DNA from: Cepaea nemoralis
Taxonomy: Eukaryota > Mollusca > Gastropoda > Stylommatophora > Helicidae
Direction of reading: 5' to 3'
Assembly: GCA_014155875.1 (NCBI GenBank)
Contig: JACEFZ010013565.1
Span: 1 to 64,000 of the forward strand
Length of the DNA: 64,000 bases
Both the position numbers and the translations under genes were made by a program. Shown here in pieces: positions 30,668 to 42,734 of this stretch. Position 1 is the stretch's first letter; every line of letters begins with the position of its first letter. The notes under the pieces are model-generated. The model worked only from the letters and a program-made list of their open reading frames with translations. It was not told the origin of the DNA and did not search any database.

Positions 30668-33600
30668 TGACTGACTAGTATCTACATGCTATCTCGCAGG
30701 GCACTAGCACGGACCAATTGGACTGGACTGATAGTTTACAGCTTCTCTGCATGGATAGCACGACAATGGCTGACTGACTAGTCTATCATGGCTAATGCTC
30801 TGCATGGATAAGCCGACAAGTGGTTTCTGATTGACTAGTTGCTACATGGCTATCTCTGCAGGATAGCACGACCCCCAATTGGCTGACTGTACTATGTTCT
30901 ACAATGGCTTTTGCTCTGTTGAGAAATAGCACCCTACATCCTGTCGGGGGATATTATGGGTTCGAATTGCTCATCGGGGCCAATGCCTGCAACTTTTGCA
31001 TTGATGTCTACGAGGGCTTCCAGAATGAACAGAGACAGTGGCGGTAGCTCTTGACCGGAGGTATGCGTGTACAGGGTCAGGTTGTGCTTATGATCAGTTA
31101 ATATAGCACACTGTTGGACATGGAGGTCTGCCCTTGCTTGTTAGTGGTGGTTCATTTATGGCCGTAAGGTTGCACTGACATGGGTGTCCCTGGTACTCTG
31201 ACCCTCGTTTACTATTACACTCGGTTGTCACAAGTGATCTGCCAATGCCCCAGTGCTGTTAATGTCGTACACCAGCAGAATCGCAAGACAATTGAGGACA
31301 CCAGGTGTGGGTAGAATCTTGACATTTGAGGACACCAGTTGGGGTGAATCTTGACATTGTGAGACACAAGGTTGTGGGTAGGAATCGTTGACATTTTTGT
31401 AGACACAGGTTATGGGTAGAATCTTGACATTTGAGACACCAGGTGTGGTAGGTAATCTTGACATTGAGTGACACCAGGTGGTAAGGTTAGAATCTTGGAC
31501 ATTTGAGACACCAGGTGTGGTAGAATCTGACTATTTAGGAGGCACACCAGGTGTGGGTCGATTAGAAGTCTTGACATTTGAGACACCATGTTCGTGTGGG
31601 TAGAATCATTGACATTGATGACACCAGTGTGGGAGAAATCTTGAACATTGAGACAACCATGGTGTGCGGTAGAATCTTGACATTTGAGACACAGGTTGTG
31701 AGGCTAGAATCTGACATTGAAGACACCATGGTGTGGGTAGAAATCTTGACATTGAGACACACAAAGGTTGTGGGTAGAATCGTGACATTTGAGACACCAG
31801 GATTGTGGGTAGAATCTTGACATGTTGCGACAACCAGTGTGGGTAGAATCTTGACATTGGAGACAACAGGTGATGGGAGATATCTTGACATTGAGACACC
31901 AGGGTGGGGGTGAATCTTACATTTGAGAGACACCAGGTGTGGGTAGAATCTTGACATTTGAGACACCAGTTAATTATGTGGGTTCGATCTTGACATTTGA
32001 GACACAGGTGTGGGTAGATTAGTATCTTGACATTGCAGATGATGTGCTGTTACAGACAGGGCAGAGACAAGGGCCAGTCTTGGCGAATAAATTATATGTG
32101 GCAGTAAACAGGGGTTGCGGAAGGTGGTCACAGGGGACGCATAGGCCCAGTTCTAACGACCACAGACAAGGCATCGGTTGTGTGGTACCCCTGGATAACG
32201 GTATCGTCAAGGCAGATGTCTCAGGTCTTATGTCATATGGATGTCCTCTTAGTCGAGAGGGAGTATATTTAAATACTTGGGTATCACCTTTGACAGGGAT
32301 TTGTCTTAAAGGATCGTTGAGCTTTGGTGGTTGAAGGCTGGTAGGGGACTTAATACATTGAGGGCGATGGCAGCAACCGGGGTAGCTCAGAGGATGCTGA
32401 CCAGCTCTTTCAGCAGTTATAATTTCTGGCATTGAGTATGGTTTGGGGCTGCTGACAGTATCAAAGAGGCCAGCTTGAAAGGTTGTAGCGCAACAGAATG
32501 CTGCCATGCGGCTCAATTACTGGGGGCATGAACAAAGGACACACCAATTATAGCATGAGGCATATCTGGCTATACCTACAATGTCTGAACGTCACTAGGG
32601 TTCCTTCATGCCAAATGGTAACTCGAGAGGTACTGCAGATAGGGATCATCCCCTGCATGAAGCTACGGATATGGTCAAGGGTCATTACACTTAAGACATG
32701 ATAGGCAAAACTTTCTTATACGTCAGGTGTGTGATCTGAAGACCACCAGTCATGTGAAAAAAGAGGGGGTTGAAGTTCCGGAATACATGACGAATGCACA
32801 ACATAATAGTAAACTGGGTCGTAAGTGCCAGCGGGCCCGCACTGACGTTGAAGTTCAACAAAACTGATCCAGCGTAACACACATCAAAGGTGACATAGGT
32901 CATCTACACCAATGGGTTCAGTGGAGAAACAGACATAGTGGTTGGGGGTTTATTGAAATGCTAAGAATGGACGAGTTTTTATAAAGGAGAGTCTGGCGTA
33001 TAGAGGCTACAACCTCCAGCATATGAGAATGGAGGTTGGAACGCCAGTAACAGCAACATTTCTGTTGGCTAGAGAGACTACTGCAACACACCATGTATCG
33101 TTAACGGATTCAAAGCGCATGCTTAGTAAGGTGAAGAAGGAATGTTTTGTGATGGAAGTCTATCACGTAGCTTCAGAGGTCACAGATGTATGATAATTGA
33201 CATGGGTATTTTGCCTGGTCATGCGGGGAGCGCGGAATGAAAAGGTGATAGTACTAGGAGGGAATTGCACCTCTTAGGTGATAGAATGAAAAGGACAAGG
33301 GGGAGGTGGTCGTGGCTTGTGGGCCAGGTGGAGAAAGGCGGGGAAACAGATTGAGAACCTATGGGCAGACTGAGATTGCGGCGGGATGCGGCAGAGGGTT
33401 CGTGGAAGAAGCTAAAACTGCGAGAAATACCAAATCAAAATAGCGGTGGACGATTAGTAGTATGACTCTTCCGCTGGCTGTTGACAGAGAGGGACGGAGC
33501 ACATATGGGAATGTCCGATTGTGCAGTTAGTCGGTTCATAACCCAAATCAACTCCATCGGGGGACTATGTTTATTTCTCGAAAAATAATCTAGGCTCCAA

Positions 33601-34620
33601 GAACAGGGTCTATGACACGTCCAGGTCGACCCACCCTGACATGGGTCCCTAGTCATGAAACAGCTGCTGTGAGCTGCATCACCATTTAATGCCGGTCGGC
33701 CTATACCAGTGGGGCTAGCACCGTTCAATCAACCCAAAACAAAATGTGGGCCACAAGGGCATAATTTGAGCTCCCTCACTCTCTGTTAACGTTTAGTTCA
33801 GTTTGTGATATCTGGTCAGTTTTACGTTCAGTAGTTTGCCCTGGCTTTTTGAACTACCGGCACACTAACTTACATTAAGACAACCAAGCAGGAGATATGC
33901 TGCAATAGTTTGCCCTGCTTTTTTATGACCTACCGGCACACAGAACTTACATTAAGACGAACAAGAGACAGTGGCGGTAGCTCTTGACCTGGAGGATGCG
34001 TGTAACAGGGTCAGGTATGATCAGTTAATATACACACTGTTGGACATGGAGGTCTGCCCTGCCTTGTTAGTGGGCCCTTTTATGGGCGTAGTTGCACTGC
34101 CATGGGTTCCTGACTCTGACCCTGTACTATTACACCTCGGTTGTCACAAGGATCTGTTGTCCCCAGTGCTTTTTAAATGTCTACACAGCAGAATCGCAGC
34201 AATTGAGACACCAGGTGTGGGGTAGAATTTGACATTTGAGACACCAGGTGTGGGTAGAATCTTGACATTTGAGACACCAGGTGTGGGTAGAATCTTGGAC
34301 ATTTGAGACACCAGGTGTGGGTAGAATCTTGACATTTGAGACACAGGTGTGGGTAGAATCTTGACATTTGAGAACCCAGGTGTGGGTAGAATCTTGACAT
34401 TTGAGACACCAGGTGTGGGTAGAATCTTGACATTTGAGACACCAGGTGTGGGTAGAATCTTGACATTTGAGACACCAGGTGTGGGTAGAATCTTGACATT
34501 GAGACACCAGGTGTGGGTAGAATCTTGACATTTGAGACACCAGGTGTGGGTAGAATCTTGACATTTGAGACACAGGTGTGGGTAGAATCTTGACATTTGA
34601 GACACCAGGTTCGTGGGTAG
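30668..34620. other. Error-rich block duplicating neighbouring sequence
   Basis: From just after the LINE, the 52-bp minisatellite, LINE RT, 33-bp repeat, RNase H, 3' UTR and 78-bp repeat (to about 33960) reappear as a corrupted version of 33960-37000, with single-base insertions and deletions every few bases. Errors fade only by about 34620. The pattern looks like raw long-read sequence left unpolished in a gap fill. Gene-level annotation inside is unreliable. Confidence 0.85.
30930..33965 (+). mobile_element. Noisy copy of the second Ingi-like LINE
   Basis: It matches 33967-36600 and also extends about 70 bases further upstream into RT (DVYEGFQNEQ-like coding at 30985-31030). The 33-bp repeat is at about 31290-32035, the post-FADD RT at 32035-32700, RNase H and 3' UTR to about 33760, and SINE/78-bp repeat at 33780-33960. 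No frame survives. Confidence 0.75.
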
Positions 34621-36350
34621 AATCTTGACATTTGAGACACCAGGTGTGGGTAGAATCTTGACATTTGAGACACCAGGAGTGGGTAGAATCTTGACATTTG
34701 CGACACCAGGTGTGGGTAGAATCTTGACATTTGAGACACCAGGTGTGGGTAGAATCTTGACATTTGAGACACCAGGTGTGGGTAGAATCTTGACATTTGA
34801 GACACCAGGTGTGGGTAGAATCTTGACATTTGAGACACCAGGTGTGGGTAGAATCTTGACATTTGAGACACCAGGTGTGGGTAGAATCTTGACATTTGCA
34901 GATGATGTGCTGGTGTACAGACAGGGCAGAGACAGGGCCAGTTTGGCGGAAGAATTATATGTGGCAGTAAACAGGGTTGCGGAGTGGTTCAGGGACGCAG
35001 AGGCCATTCTACACCCAGACAAGGCATCGGTTGTGTGGTACTCCCTGGATAACCGGATCGTCAAGGCAGATGTCTCAGGTATTATGTTCAATGGATGTCC
35101 TCTTAGTCGAGAGAGTATATTTAAATACTTGGGTATCACCTTTGACAGGTGTTTGTCTTTAAAGGATCGTTTTGAGGCTTTGGTGGTGAAGGCTGGTAGG
35201 GGACTTAATACATTGAGGGCGATGGCAGCAACCGGGGTAGCTCAGAGGATGCTTTACAGGCTCTTTCAGCAGTTAATAATTTCTGTCATTGAGTATGGTT
35301 TGGGGCTGCTGACAGTATCAAAGAGCCAGCTTGAAAGGTTGGAGCGCATACAGAATGCTGCCATGCGGTTAATACTGGGGTGCACAAAGGACACACCAAT
35401 TATATGCATGAGGCATATCCTGGCGATACCTACAATGTCTGACCGGCATAGGGTCCTTCAGGCCAAATGGTACCTGAGAGTTACTGCAGATAGGGATCAT
35501 CCCCTGCATGAAGCTATGGATATGGTCAAGGGTCATACACTAAGACATGATAGGCAAAACTTTCTATACGTCAGGTGTGTGATCTAGAGACCACCAGTCG
35601 TGAAAAAGAGTGGGTTGAAGTTCCGGAATACATGACGAACTGGCACAATATAATAGTAAACTGGGTCGTAAGTGCAGCGGGCCGCACTGAGTTTGAAGTT
35701 CAACAACTGATCCAGAGTAACACACATCAAGGTGACATAGTCATCTACACCAATGGGTCAGTGGTGAGAAACAGACATAGTGGTTGGGGGTTTATTGAAA
35801 TGCTAATGGACGAGTTTTGATAAAGGAGAGTCTGGCGTATGAGACTACAACCTCCAGCATGAGAATGGAGGTGGAAGCAGTAACAGCAACATTCTGTTGG
35901 CTAGAGAGACTACTGCAACACACATTGTATTCGTTACGGATTCAAAGAGCATGCTTAGTAAGGTGAAGAAAGGAATGTTTTGTGTGGAATGGCTATCGTA
36001 GCTTCAGAGGTCACAGATTGTGAAAATTGCATGGGTATTTTGCCTGGTCATGCGGGGATGCGAGGGAATGAAAAGGTTGATAGACTAGGAGGGAATGCAC
36101 CTCTTGGTGATAGAATGCCTAAGGACAAGGGGGAGGTGGTCGTGCGCTTGTGGGCCAAGGTGGAGAAGGCGGGGAAACAGATTGAGAACCCTTATGGGAC
36201 AGAATGAGATTGCGGGGGATCGGCAGGGGTTCTGGAAGAAGCTTAAAACTGCGAGAAATACCAAATCAAATAGCGGTGGGAACGATTAGTAGTATGACTC
36301 TTCGCTGGCTGTTGACAGAGGGGACGGAGCACATATGGGAATGTCCTGAG
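33967..36350 (+). pseudogene. RT-RNase H of the second Ingi-like LINE
   Basis: RT motif A is at 33980-34020 and a damaged motif B (DLLSPVLF) at 34150-34180. The 693-bp repeat is followed by FADDVLVYRQGRD, then CPLSRESIFKYLGITFD and SVIEYGLGLLTVSKSQLERL. A stop at 35585 ends the clean frame; RNase H follows in pieces, VIYTNGSVVRNRHSGWGF with Asn where the first catalytic Asp of TDGS should be, then LPGHAGMRGNEKVDRL and a final WECPECSYVGS-like end near 36360. Inactive as it stands. Confidence 0.8.
34205..34897 (+). repeat. 33-bp in-frame repeat (11 residues) inside the RT domain
   Basis: The span is 693 bp, exactly 21 times 33. The unit encodes ETPGVGRILTF; the sequence before is RIAAI and directly after is ADDVLVY, so the last unit supplies the F of the FADD catalytic box. 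The intact LINE has a single equivalent segment (QITGPGRTLSYADD). A few units before 34620 carry compensating small indels; the last eight are in perfect frame. Confidence 0.92.
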
Positions 36351-36599
36351 TGCAGTTATGTCGGTTCATAACCCAACTCAACTCTCATCGGGGACTATTT
36401 TATTTCTAGAAAAATATATCTAGGCTCCAAGAACATGGGTCCTATGACACGTCCAGGTCGACCCACCCTGACATGGGTCCCAGTCATGTCAAACAGCTGC
36501 TGTGATGCTGACATCACCCATTTAATGCCGGTCGGCCTATAACCAGTGGGGCTAGCACCGGTTCAATCACAAGTGGGCACAAGGGCATATTTACTCCCT

Positions 36600-37435
36600 C
36601 ACTCTCTGTTACACGTTAGTTCAGTTTGTGATATCTTGGTCAGTTTACGTTCAGTAGTTTGCCCTGGCTTTTTGAACTACCGGCACACATAACTTACATT
36701 AAGACAACCAACGCAAGGAGATCTGCTGTCAATAGTTTGCCCTGGCTTTTTGAACTACCGGCACACATAACTTACATTAAGACAACCAACGCAAGGAGAT
36801 CTGCTGTCAATAGTTTGCCCTGGATGTTTGAACTACCGGCACACATAACTTACATTAAGACAACCAACGCAAGGAGATCTGCTGTCAATAGTTTGCCCTG
36901 GATGTTTGAACTACCGGCACACATAACTTACATTAAGACAACCAACGCAAGGAGATCTGCTGTCAATAGTTTTGCCCTGGATGTTTGAACTACCGGCACA
37001 CATAACTTACATTAAGACAACCAACGCAAGGAGATCTGCTGTCAATAGTTTGCCCTGGATGTTTGAACTACCGGCACACATAACTTACATTAAGACAACC
37101 AACGCAAGGAGATCTGCTGTCAATAGTTTGCCCTGGATGTTTGAACTACCGGCACACATAACTTACATTAAGACAACCAACGCAAGGAGATCTGCTGTCA
37201 ATAGTTTGCCCTGGATGTTTGAACTACCGGCACACATAACTTACATTAAGACAACCAACGCAAGGAGATCTGCTGTCAATAGTTTGCCCTGGATGTTTGA
37301 ACTACCGGCACACATAACTTACATTAAGACAACCAACGCAAGGAGATCTGCTGTCAAATCGCCCGCAGCTGTGTTTCGAACGCTGCATGCGGAGTTACGA
37401 ATTGTGTTCGTTACCCCGTCGCTACAGCGAGGTAT
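36600..37435 (-). mobile_element. tRNA-derived SINE with an internal 78-bp expansion
   Basis: On the minus strand, a tRNA-like head has A box TAGCGACGGGG (37424-37414, 10/11) and B box CGTTCGAAACA (about 37382-37372, 9/11), 30 or so bases apart as in a tRNA. The head is followed by the 78-bp array and then a segment (AAGCCAGGGCAAACTACTGA) like the central part of the SINE at 25373-25619. Ends and target duplication were not resolved. Confidence 0.6.
36655..37358. repeat. 78-bp minisatellite, nine units
   Basis: The unit is GCCCTGGATGTTTGAACTAC / CGGCACACATAACTTACATT / AAGACAACCAACGCAAGGAG / ATCTGCTGTCAATAGTTT. The first two units have GGCTTTTTG instead of GGATGTTTG. Because 78 is a multiple of three, a frame stays open across the array (FELPAHITYIKTTNARRSAV repeated). 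I do not regard it as coding. Confidence 0.92.
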
Positions 37436-39840
37436 TGTCTGTGTAGATGTGAATACTGGACACTGAGTCGCGAGATGTGAATACTGGACAGTGAGTGGTG
37501 AGATGTGAATACTGGACAGTGAGTCGCGAGATGTGAATACTGGACACTGAGTCGCGAGATGTGAATACTGGACAATGAGGGGTGAGATGTGAATACTGGA
37601 CAGTGAGTGGTGAGATGTGAATGCTGGAGAATGAGTGATGAGATGTGAATAATGGACAGTGAGTGGTGAGGTGTGAAATCTGGACTAAGAGTATTGTGAT
37701 GTGAATACTAGACAATGAGAGGTAAGATGATGATTGATTGATTGATTTAGGAACCAACATCACAGTATTCGGGGCATTCCCATAAGTGCTCCGTCCCCGT
37801 CCTCAGCAGCCAGCGAAGAGTTCCAACACTAATAGTACCAGTACCAATCTGATTATATGTCCGTCTCGCCTTTCCTCTGAGCGTCGATCGTCGGCCAGAT
37901 CCCCTCGTCACCCTTCGCTTTCGCATTCTTGCCAGACTATGGTGATCCATTTGCTCCTCCGAGGTGTACACGTGCTCCCACAAGGCCGCAACCGCGTCTG
38001 CCTTGTCATGCATCAATACTCCACCACGTTTTGCAGTGCCAGCCAATTTGTCCGCCTGTTCATATGAGAGGTAAGATGTGAATCAAAGACAATGATTGGT
38101 GAGATGTGAATCCTGGACAATGAGTGGTGAGGTGTGAACCCTGGACAGTGAGTGATGAGATGTGAATTCTTGACAATGAGTGGTGAGGAGTGAATACAGC
38201 ACAGTGAGTGCTGAGATGAGAATACTAGAAAATGGGTGGTGAGATGTCAATATTGGACCATGAGTGGCGAGATGGGAATACTGTACAATGAGTGATGAGA
38301 TGTGAATACTGAACAATGAGTGGTGAGGTGTGTATGCTGAAAAATGAGTGGTGAGATGATAATACTTGATAATGAGTGGTGAGATGAGAATACTGAACAA
38401 CGAGTGGTGTGAAATGAACCTTAGACAAAGATTGGTGAGATTTGAATCCTGGACAATGAGTTTGGATATGTGAATACTGGACAATGATGTGTGAGATGTG
38501 AATACTGGACAATGAATGGTGAGATCTGAATAATGGACAATGAGTGGTTAGATATGAATAAAGGACAATAAGTGGTGAGATGTAAATACAGGACAATGAA
38601 TGGTGAGATGTGAAACCTGGACAATGAGTGGTGATATATGAATTCTAGACAATGAGATTTGGGATGTGAATACTGGACAACGTTAGGTCAGATGTGTATT
38701 CTGGACAATGATGGGTGAGATATGAATCCTGGACAATGAGTGGTGAGATTTGAATTACGGACAATGTGTTTCGGACTGTTTCGAGATGTGATTCCTGGAC
38801 AATAAGTGGTAAGATGTGAATACTGCACAATGAGTGGTGAGGTGTGAATACTGGAGAATGAGTGATGAGATGTGAATACTGAACAATGAGTGGTTAGGAG
38901 TGAATACAGCACAGTGAGTGCTGAGATGAGAATACTAGAAAATGGGTGGTGAGATGTCAATATTGGACCATGAGTGGCGAGATGGGAATACTGTACATTG
39001 AGTGATGAGATGTGAATACTGAACAATGAGTGGTGAGGGGTGAATACAGCACAGTGAGTGCTGAGATGAGAATACTAGAAAATGAGCGGTGAGATGTCAA
39101 TATTGGACCATGAGTGGCGAGATGGGAATACTGTACAATGAGAGATGAGATGTGAATACTGAACAATGAGTGGTGAGGAGTGAATACAGCACAGTGAGTG
39201 CTGAGATGAGAATATTAGAAAATGGGTGGTGAGATGTCAATATTGGACCATGAGAGGCGAGATGGGAAGACTGGATGAGTTGTGAGATGTAAATACTGGA
39301 CAATGTATAGTGAGAGGTGATTATCCTAGAATGATTGGGGGTGTGTGAATACTGAACAATGAATGATGAGATGTGAGTACTGGACAATGAGAGGTGAAAT
39401 GTGAATCAAAGACAATATCAAAGACAATGAGTGGTGAGATGTAAATACTGGGCAATGAGTGGTGAGATGTGCATCATGGACAATGTGTGGTGAGATTTGA
39501 TACCTGGACAATGAGTGGTTAGATGAGAATGCTAGACAATGAGTGGTGAGATGTGAATACTGGCCAATTAATGGTAAGATGTGAATAATTGACAATGAGT
39601 GGTGAGATATGAATACTGACAAAGAGTAGTGAGATGTGAATATTGGACAATAAGCAGTGAGATGTGAATACTGGACAATGAGTGGTGAGATGTGAATACT
39701 GGACAATGAGTAGTGAGATGTGAATATTGGCCAATGGGTACTGAGAAGTGAATACTGGACAATTAGTAGTGGGATGTGAATACTCGACAATGAATTGGGA
39801 GATGTGAATACTATACAATATGTAGTCTGATGGATAAACT
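37436..39840. repeat. 28-bp satellite array with 140-bp higher-order units
   Basis: The basic unit is GAGATGTGAATACTGGACAA / TGAGTGGT with much variation, about 75 units. Between about 38900 and 39260 five-unit blocks recur: GTGAATACAGCACAGTGAGT lies at 38900, 39040 and 39180, a 140-bp period. A related block starts near 38190. A LINE tail interrupts it at 37730-38063. All ORFs here are repeat artefacts. Confidence 0.9.
37730..38063 (-). mobile_element. Ingi/I-type LINE 3' tail inserted in the 28-bp satellite
   Basis: It encodes GGVLMHDKADAVAALWEHVY and LRWLLRTGTEHLWECPEYCD with a (TCAA)n tail, the same family as 21534-21801. The 15-bp duplication ATGAGAGGTAAGATG flanks it exactly (37715-37729 and 38064-38078). 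Confidence 0.88.
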
Positions 39841-39923
39841 GGTGGCAGTTGAGGATACGATTGTTGAGAGAAATGTTGAGAACACATAGACAGAACAATA
39901 CAATGCACACATCTCATCTCATC

Positions 39924-41936
39924 TCATCTTGTTCCTCTTGTACCTTGCGGTGTCGAGGTGAAGTATAAATAGCGGGAGAGTGCCCGTTTATGGGCTTCAT
40001 ATACCGAGATTCCCCTGAATTCTGCTATTCCCTTTGTCTGTCGTTTACGCGGCTGGCCTATTCTTCTGGTCCATTTGGTCTGTATATACATCATTGCTTG
40101 TTGTGGTATACTATTGTTTGGTAGCCTTGTTATAAGGCCAAACCATTTAACTTGCTGTTTTCTAATAAAATCTAGCGCTGATATAACCCTCACTTTAGTC
40201 CTAATTTCTTCATTTCTGATTTTCTCTCTTCTTGATACCTTTGAGAAATATTCATTATGAATCTCATTTCTGTTGTTGTAATGTTTCTTTCTCCTTTTCT
40301 GTCATTGTCCAAGTTTGGCATTGGTAGCAGAGAGTTATTAGGAAGATGTGTTGTAAAGTGCTTATTTTAAAGTACCTATTTATATGTGTTTTTTGTTTAG
40401 TATTGGTGCCATTTGTCCAATGAGCTGGTTTGCCTTATTGTATCAATTTTTGATCTTGTCTTTTTATCTGCCAATTGATGATATTATACTTCCTAAGTAC
40501 TTGAATCTCTTTATTAGTTTCAATGGGTGTTCTTTTAGATCAATCTTTGTTGTTTTTCTTCTTTCGTTATAGTCATTACTTCTATTTTATTGATGCCAAT
40601 TTTTACGTTATGTTCCTTACACACTTCGTTTAGACTATTTCTTTGGCCTTGTAATTATGCCTCTGATTTTGCTATTAGTGCTTGGTCGTCCGTAAATAGT
40701 TCTTTAATTATGCAATTTGCCATTAGCAGTTTGTTGTTTCCAATTTATGATTTTACAAGTCTAAAGTCTTCCTTATCAATTTTTAGATCTTCAAGCATCC
40801 TTATCATGTTGACATGTCTTACTCTGTCGAAAGCCTTTGTGTAGTCAATAAAGCAAAGGTGTAGATCTGTGTTTACGTCTATAGAACGTTCAGTTACTGT
40901 TCTCATCATGTACAGAGCAGTTACCTTACCCTTGCCTTTTACAAACCCACATTGTTCTTTTCCTATTTCAGGTTGTATTTATTCTTAACTCTTTGCGCCA
41001 TAATTATTAGCAAAATCTTCGTCATGTGAGTCATTGTACTAATTGTTCGATGTTGATCACATTCCAAAGCTCCTGATTCCTTTGGGATTGCTATAAATAC
41101 AGAATTACATAATTCACGAAGTATATCTCCAGTATCATATATGGAATTCAGGAGTCTGGTGACTTGATTTATTCCATATTCGTCTAAAGCATTTATCATT
41201 TCTGTTGTGATATTGTCTGAACCGGGTGCCTTGCCAGATTCCATATTGCTAAGAATATTATGAACCTCCATATTCAAAATTGATGGGCCTTCATTATTAT
41301 TTCGAATATCATACTGTTCTTCTCTGTTATCATCATAAAGGTTTCTCACATAATCTGACCATAAATGTAAAATCTGCTCTTTTTCTATTATGATTTTTCA
41401 ACCTTTGGTTTTAGGCAACCTGCTGATGTACATGTTCTTTTTATTAGTAAGCTCCTGAATTCTTTTGTGAATTAATTTGATATTCCGGGTGTTGAGCTGT
41501 TTTTCAATTTCTATGTAATTTTTCTCAAGCCATGTTTCTTTTGCCTCCTTACATAATGTTCTGTCTTTTATGTAAATTTCTTCTTGCAGGGTTATTTTTG
41601 TTGTGTCTTCTTGTTTCCATTAGTTGTAAAATATCTTCAGTCATCCATTTCTTACGACCCACGTCCTTTAATTTCCGATGAGTTGTTTCTGCATCCAAAC
41701 TGATTGAATTCTTCAACATTTCCTATTGATCATCCATATCCTGAAATAGGATTTCTAGATCAGACATAATATAAAATCTGTTCTTTACTTCTATGTTATT
41801 ATTGTCTTGTATTTCCTTGTCATTTTTAAATGTATACATACAATATTTAGTGTTCTCTGTTGTATACTTGACTTTCTTTAACTTTACCCCTTATGTGCCT
41901 ATAATCAATCTGCGATCACTGCAACAGTCAGCATTA
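39924..41936 (-). pseudogene. RT and C-terminal part of the split RTE LINE
   Basis: It encodes MESGKAPGSDNITTEMINAL, SVFIAIPKESGALECDQHRT, then (other frames) LCFIDYTKAFDRVRH (motif A), and finally QQVKWFGLITRLPNN with IGQPRKRQTKGI, the typical RTE ending. A piece between RT motifs A and the region after C appears deleted near 40720-40750, and frame breaks are frequent. Inactive. Confidence 0.8.
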
Positions 41937-41941
41937 GGAAC

Positions 41942-42718
41942 TGACATAAGCCTGGGTCATTGACATTGAGTTGAGTGACCGGGCATGAGGAAGAATGGAG
42001 ATGAGAGTGGGAGACAGTAAAGTGACTGACCTGGCTATGAGAAAACAGCCAGTCCTGAGAAATAAAATAATGGGAAGGGTGAGCGTGGACCCCAGGGGAT
42101 GGGGGAAGGACAAATTAGTTTTGTGTGAAGTCAAGGGACTTCAGGACAGTTAATGTGGAGATGCCGAACTGGTCGGTATTCTAAGGAGAAGCGGAGTTAG
42201 AGATCTCCGTGTTATGTTGTTCTGCTAGTTGTGAAGACAGGCCTGAACCAGAGTGGGTTCTATAGGGAGTGAGGGCCAAAACCCAGAGTGGGTTGGATAG
42301 TTGAGCAGTGGCTCCGACCCAATGTGTGGGTTGTATTGTAGGAGATCCAGCCGTGGATAGTAGCTGGATTACCTGTCTTGTGGATTTGATAAGAAGCAGG
42401 CCGTGAGAAGGCATTGATGTGTGCTGGTTAAATTGTGAGGAGGATATTTATATTCTATGGATTACATTATTTCTGGATGTATAAACATGTTCCGTCTGTC
42501 CGTCTTATTTCTGTAATAAAGGATTATGTGCGCCAACGGAATCTTGTTTAATGACTGGTGAATATGCACTTCTGGGGTGAGTTATATTGCAAGACAGTTA
42601 GATATCTCCATTGACACACCATGAGTATCGTTACCTATACAACGACCATCACACGACAATATCATGAACATATCATCGTAAGAACTTCGTGATATTATCA
42701 TCAAGAAGACGTGTGACA
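41942..42718 (+). repeat. 5' LTR of element C
   Basis: It begins TGACATAAGCCTGGG and ends GACGTGTGACA, with AATAAA at 42515. Only scattered differences from the 3' LTR are visible. Confidence 0.92.
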
Positions 42719-42721
42719 ATC

Positions 42722-42734
42722 TGGGAGCTCGTCG
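42722..42734 (+). promoter_or_regulatory. Primer binding site of element C
   Basis: TGGGAGCTCGTCG starts three bases after the LTR. It differs by one base over 12 from the tRNA-Pro site TGGGGGCTCGTC known from many retroviruses. Confidence 0.65.

Larger units (their letters stand above)
33967..36600 (+). mobile_element. Second Ingi-like LINE, 5'-truncated
   Basis: It begins inside RT motif A (VALDLEDACNRV) and continues through RT, a broken RNase H and a 3' UTR to about 36600. It is related to the intact LINE but a distinct family (ADDVLVYRQGRDRAS versus ADDVLVYRQGKDREE). The endonuclease part is absent. Confidence 0.8.

Noticed and set aside
34144..35139. Minus-strand ORF of 331 codons opposite the 33-bp array
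   Set aside because: It is the shadow of the repeat in the RT gene; the plus strand has the conserved RT motifs.
36659..37466. ORFs of 109 and 164 codons with a 26-residue repeat
   Set aside because: 78 is divisible by three, so an open unit stays open; one unit even shifts frame. No sign of translation.
37422..39917. Minus-strand ORFs rich in SPLIVQYSHLTTHC
   Set aside because: Frames through the 28-bp satellite.
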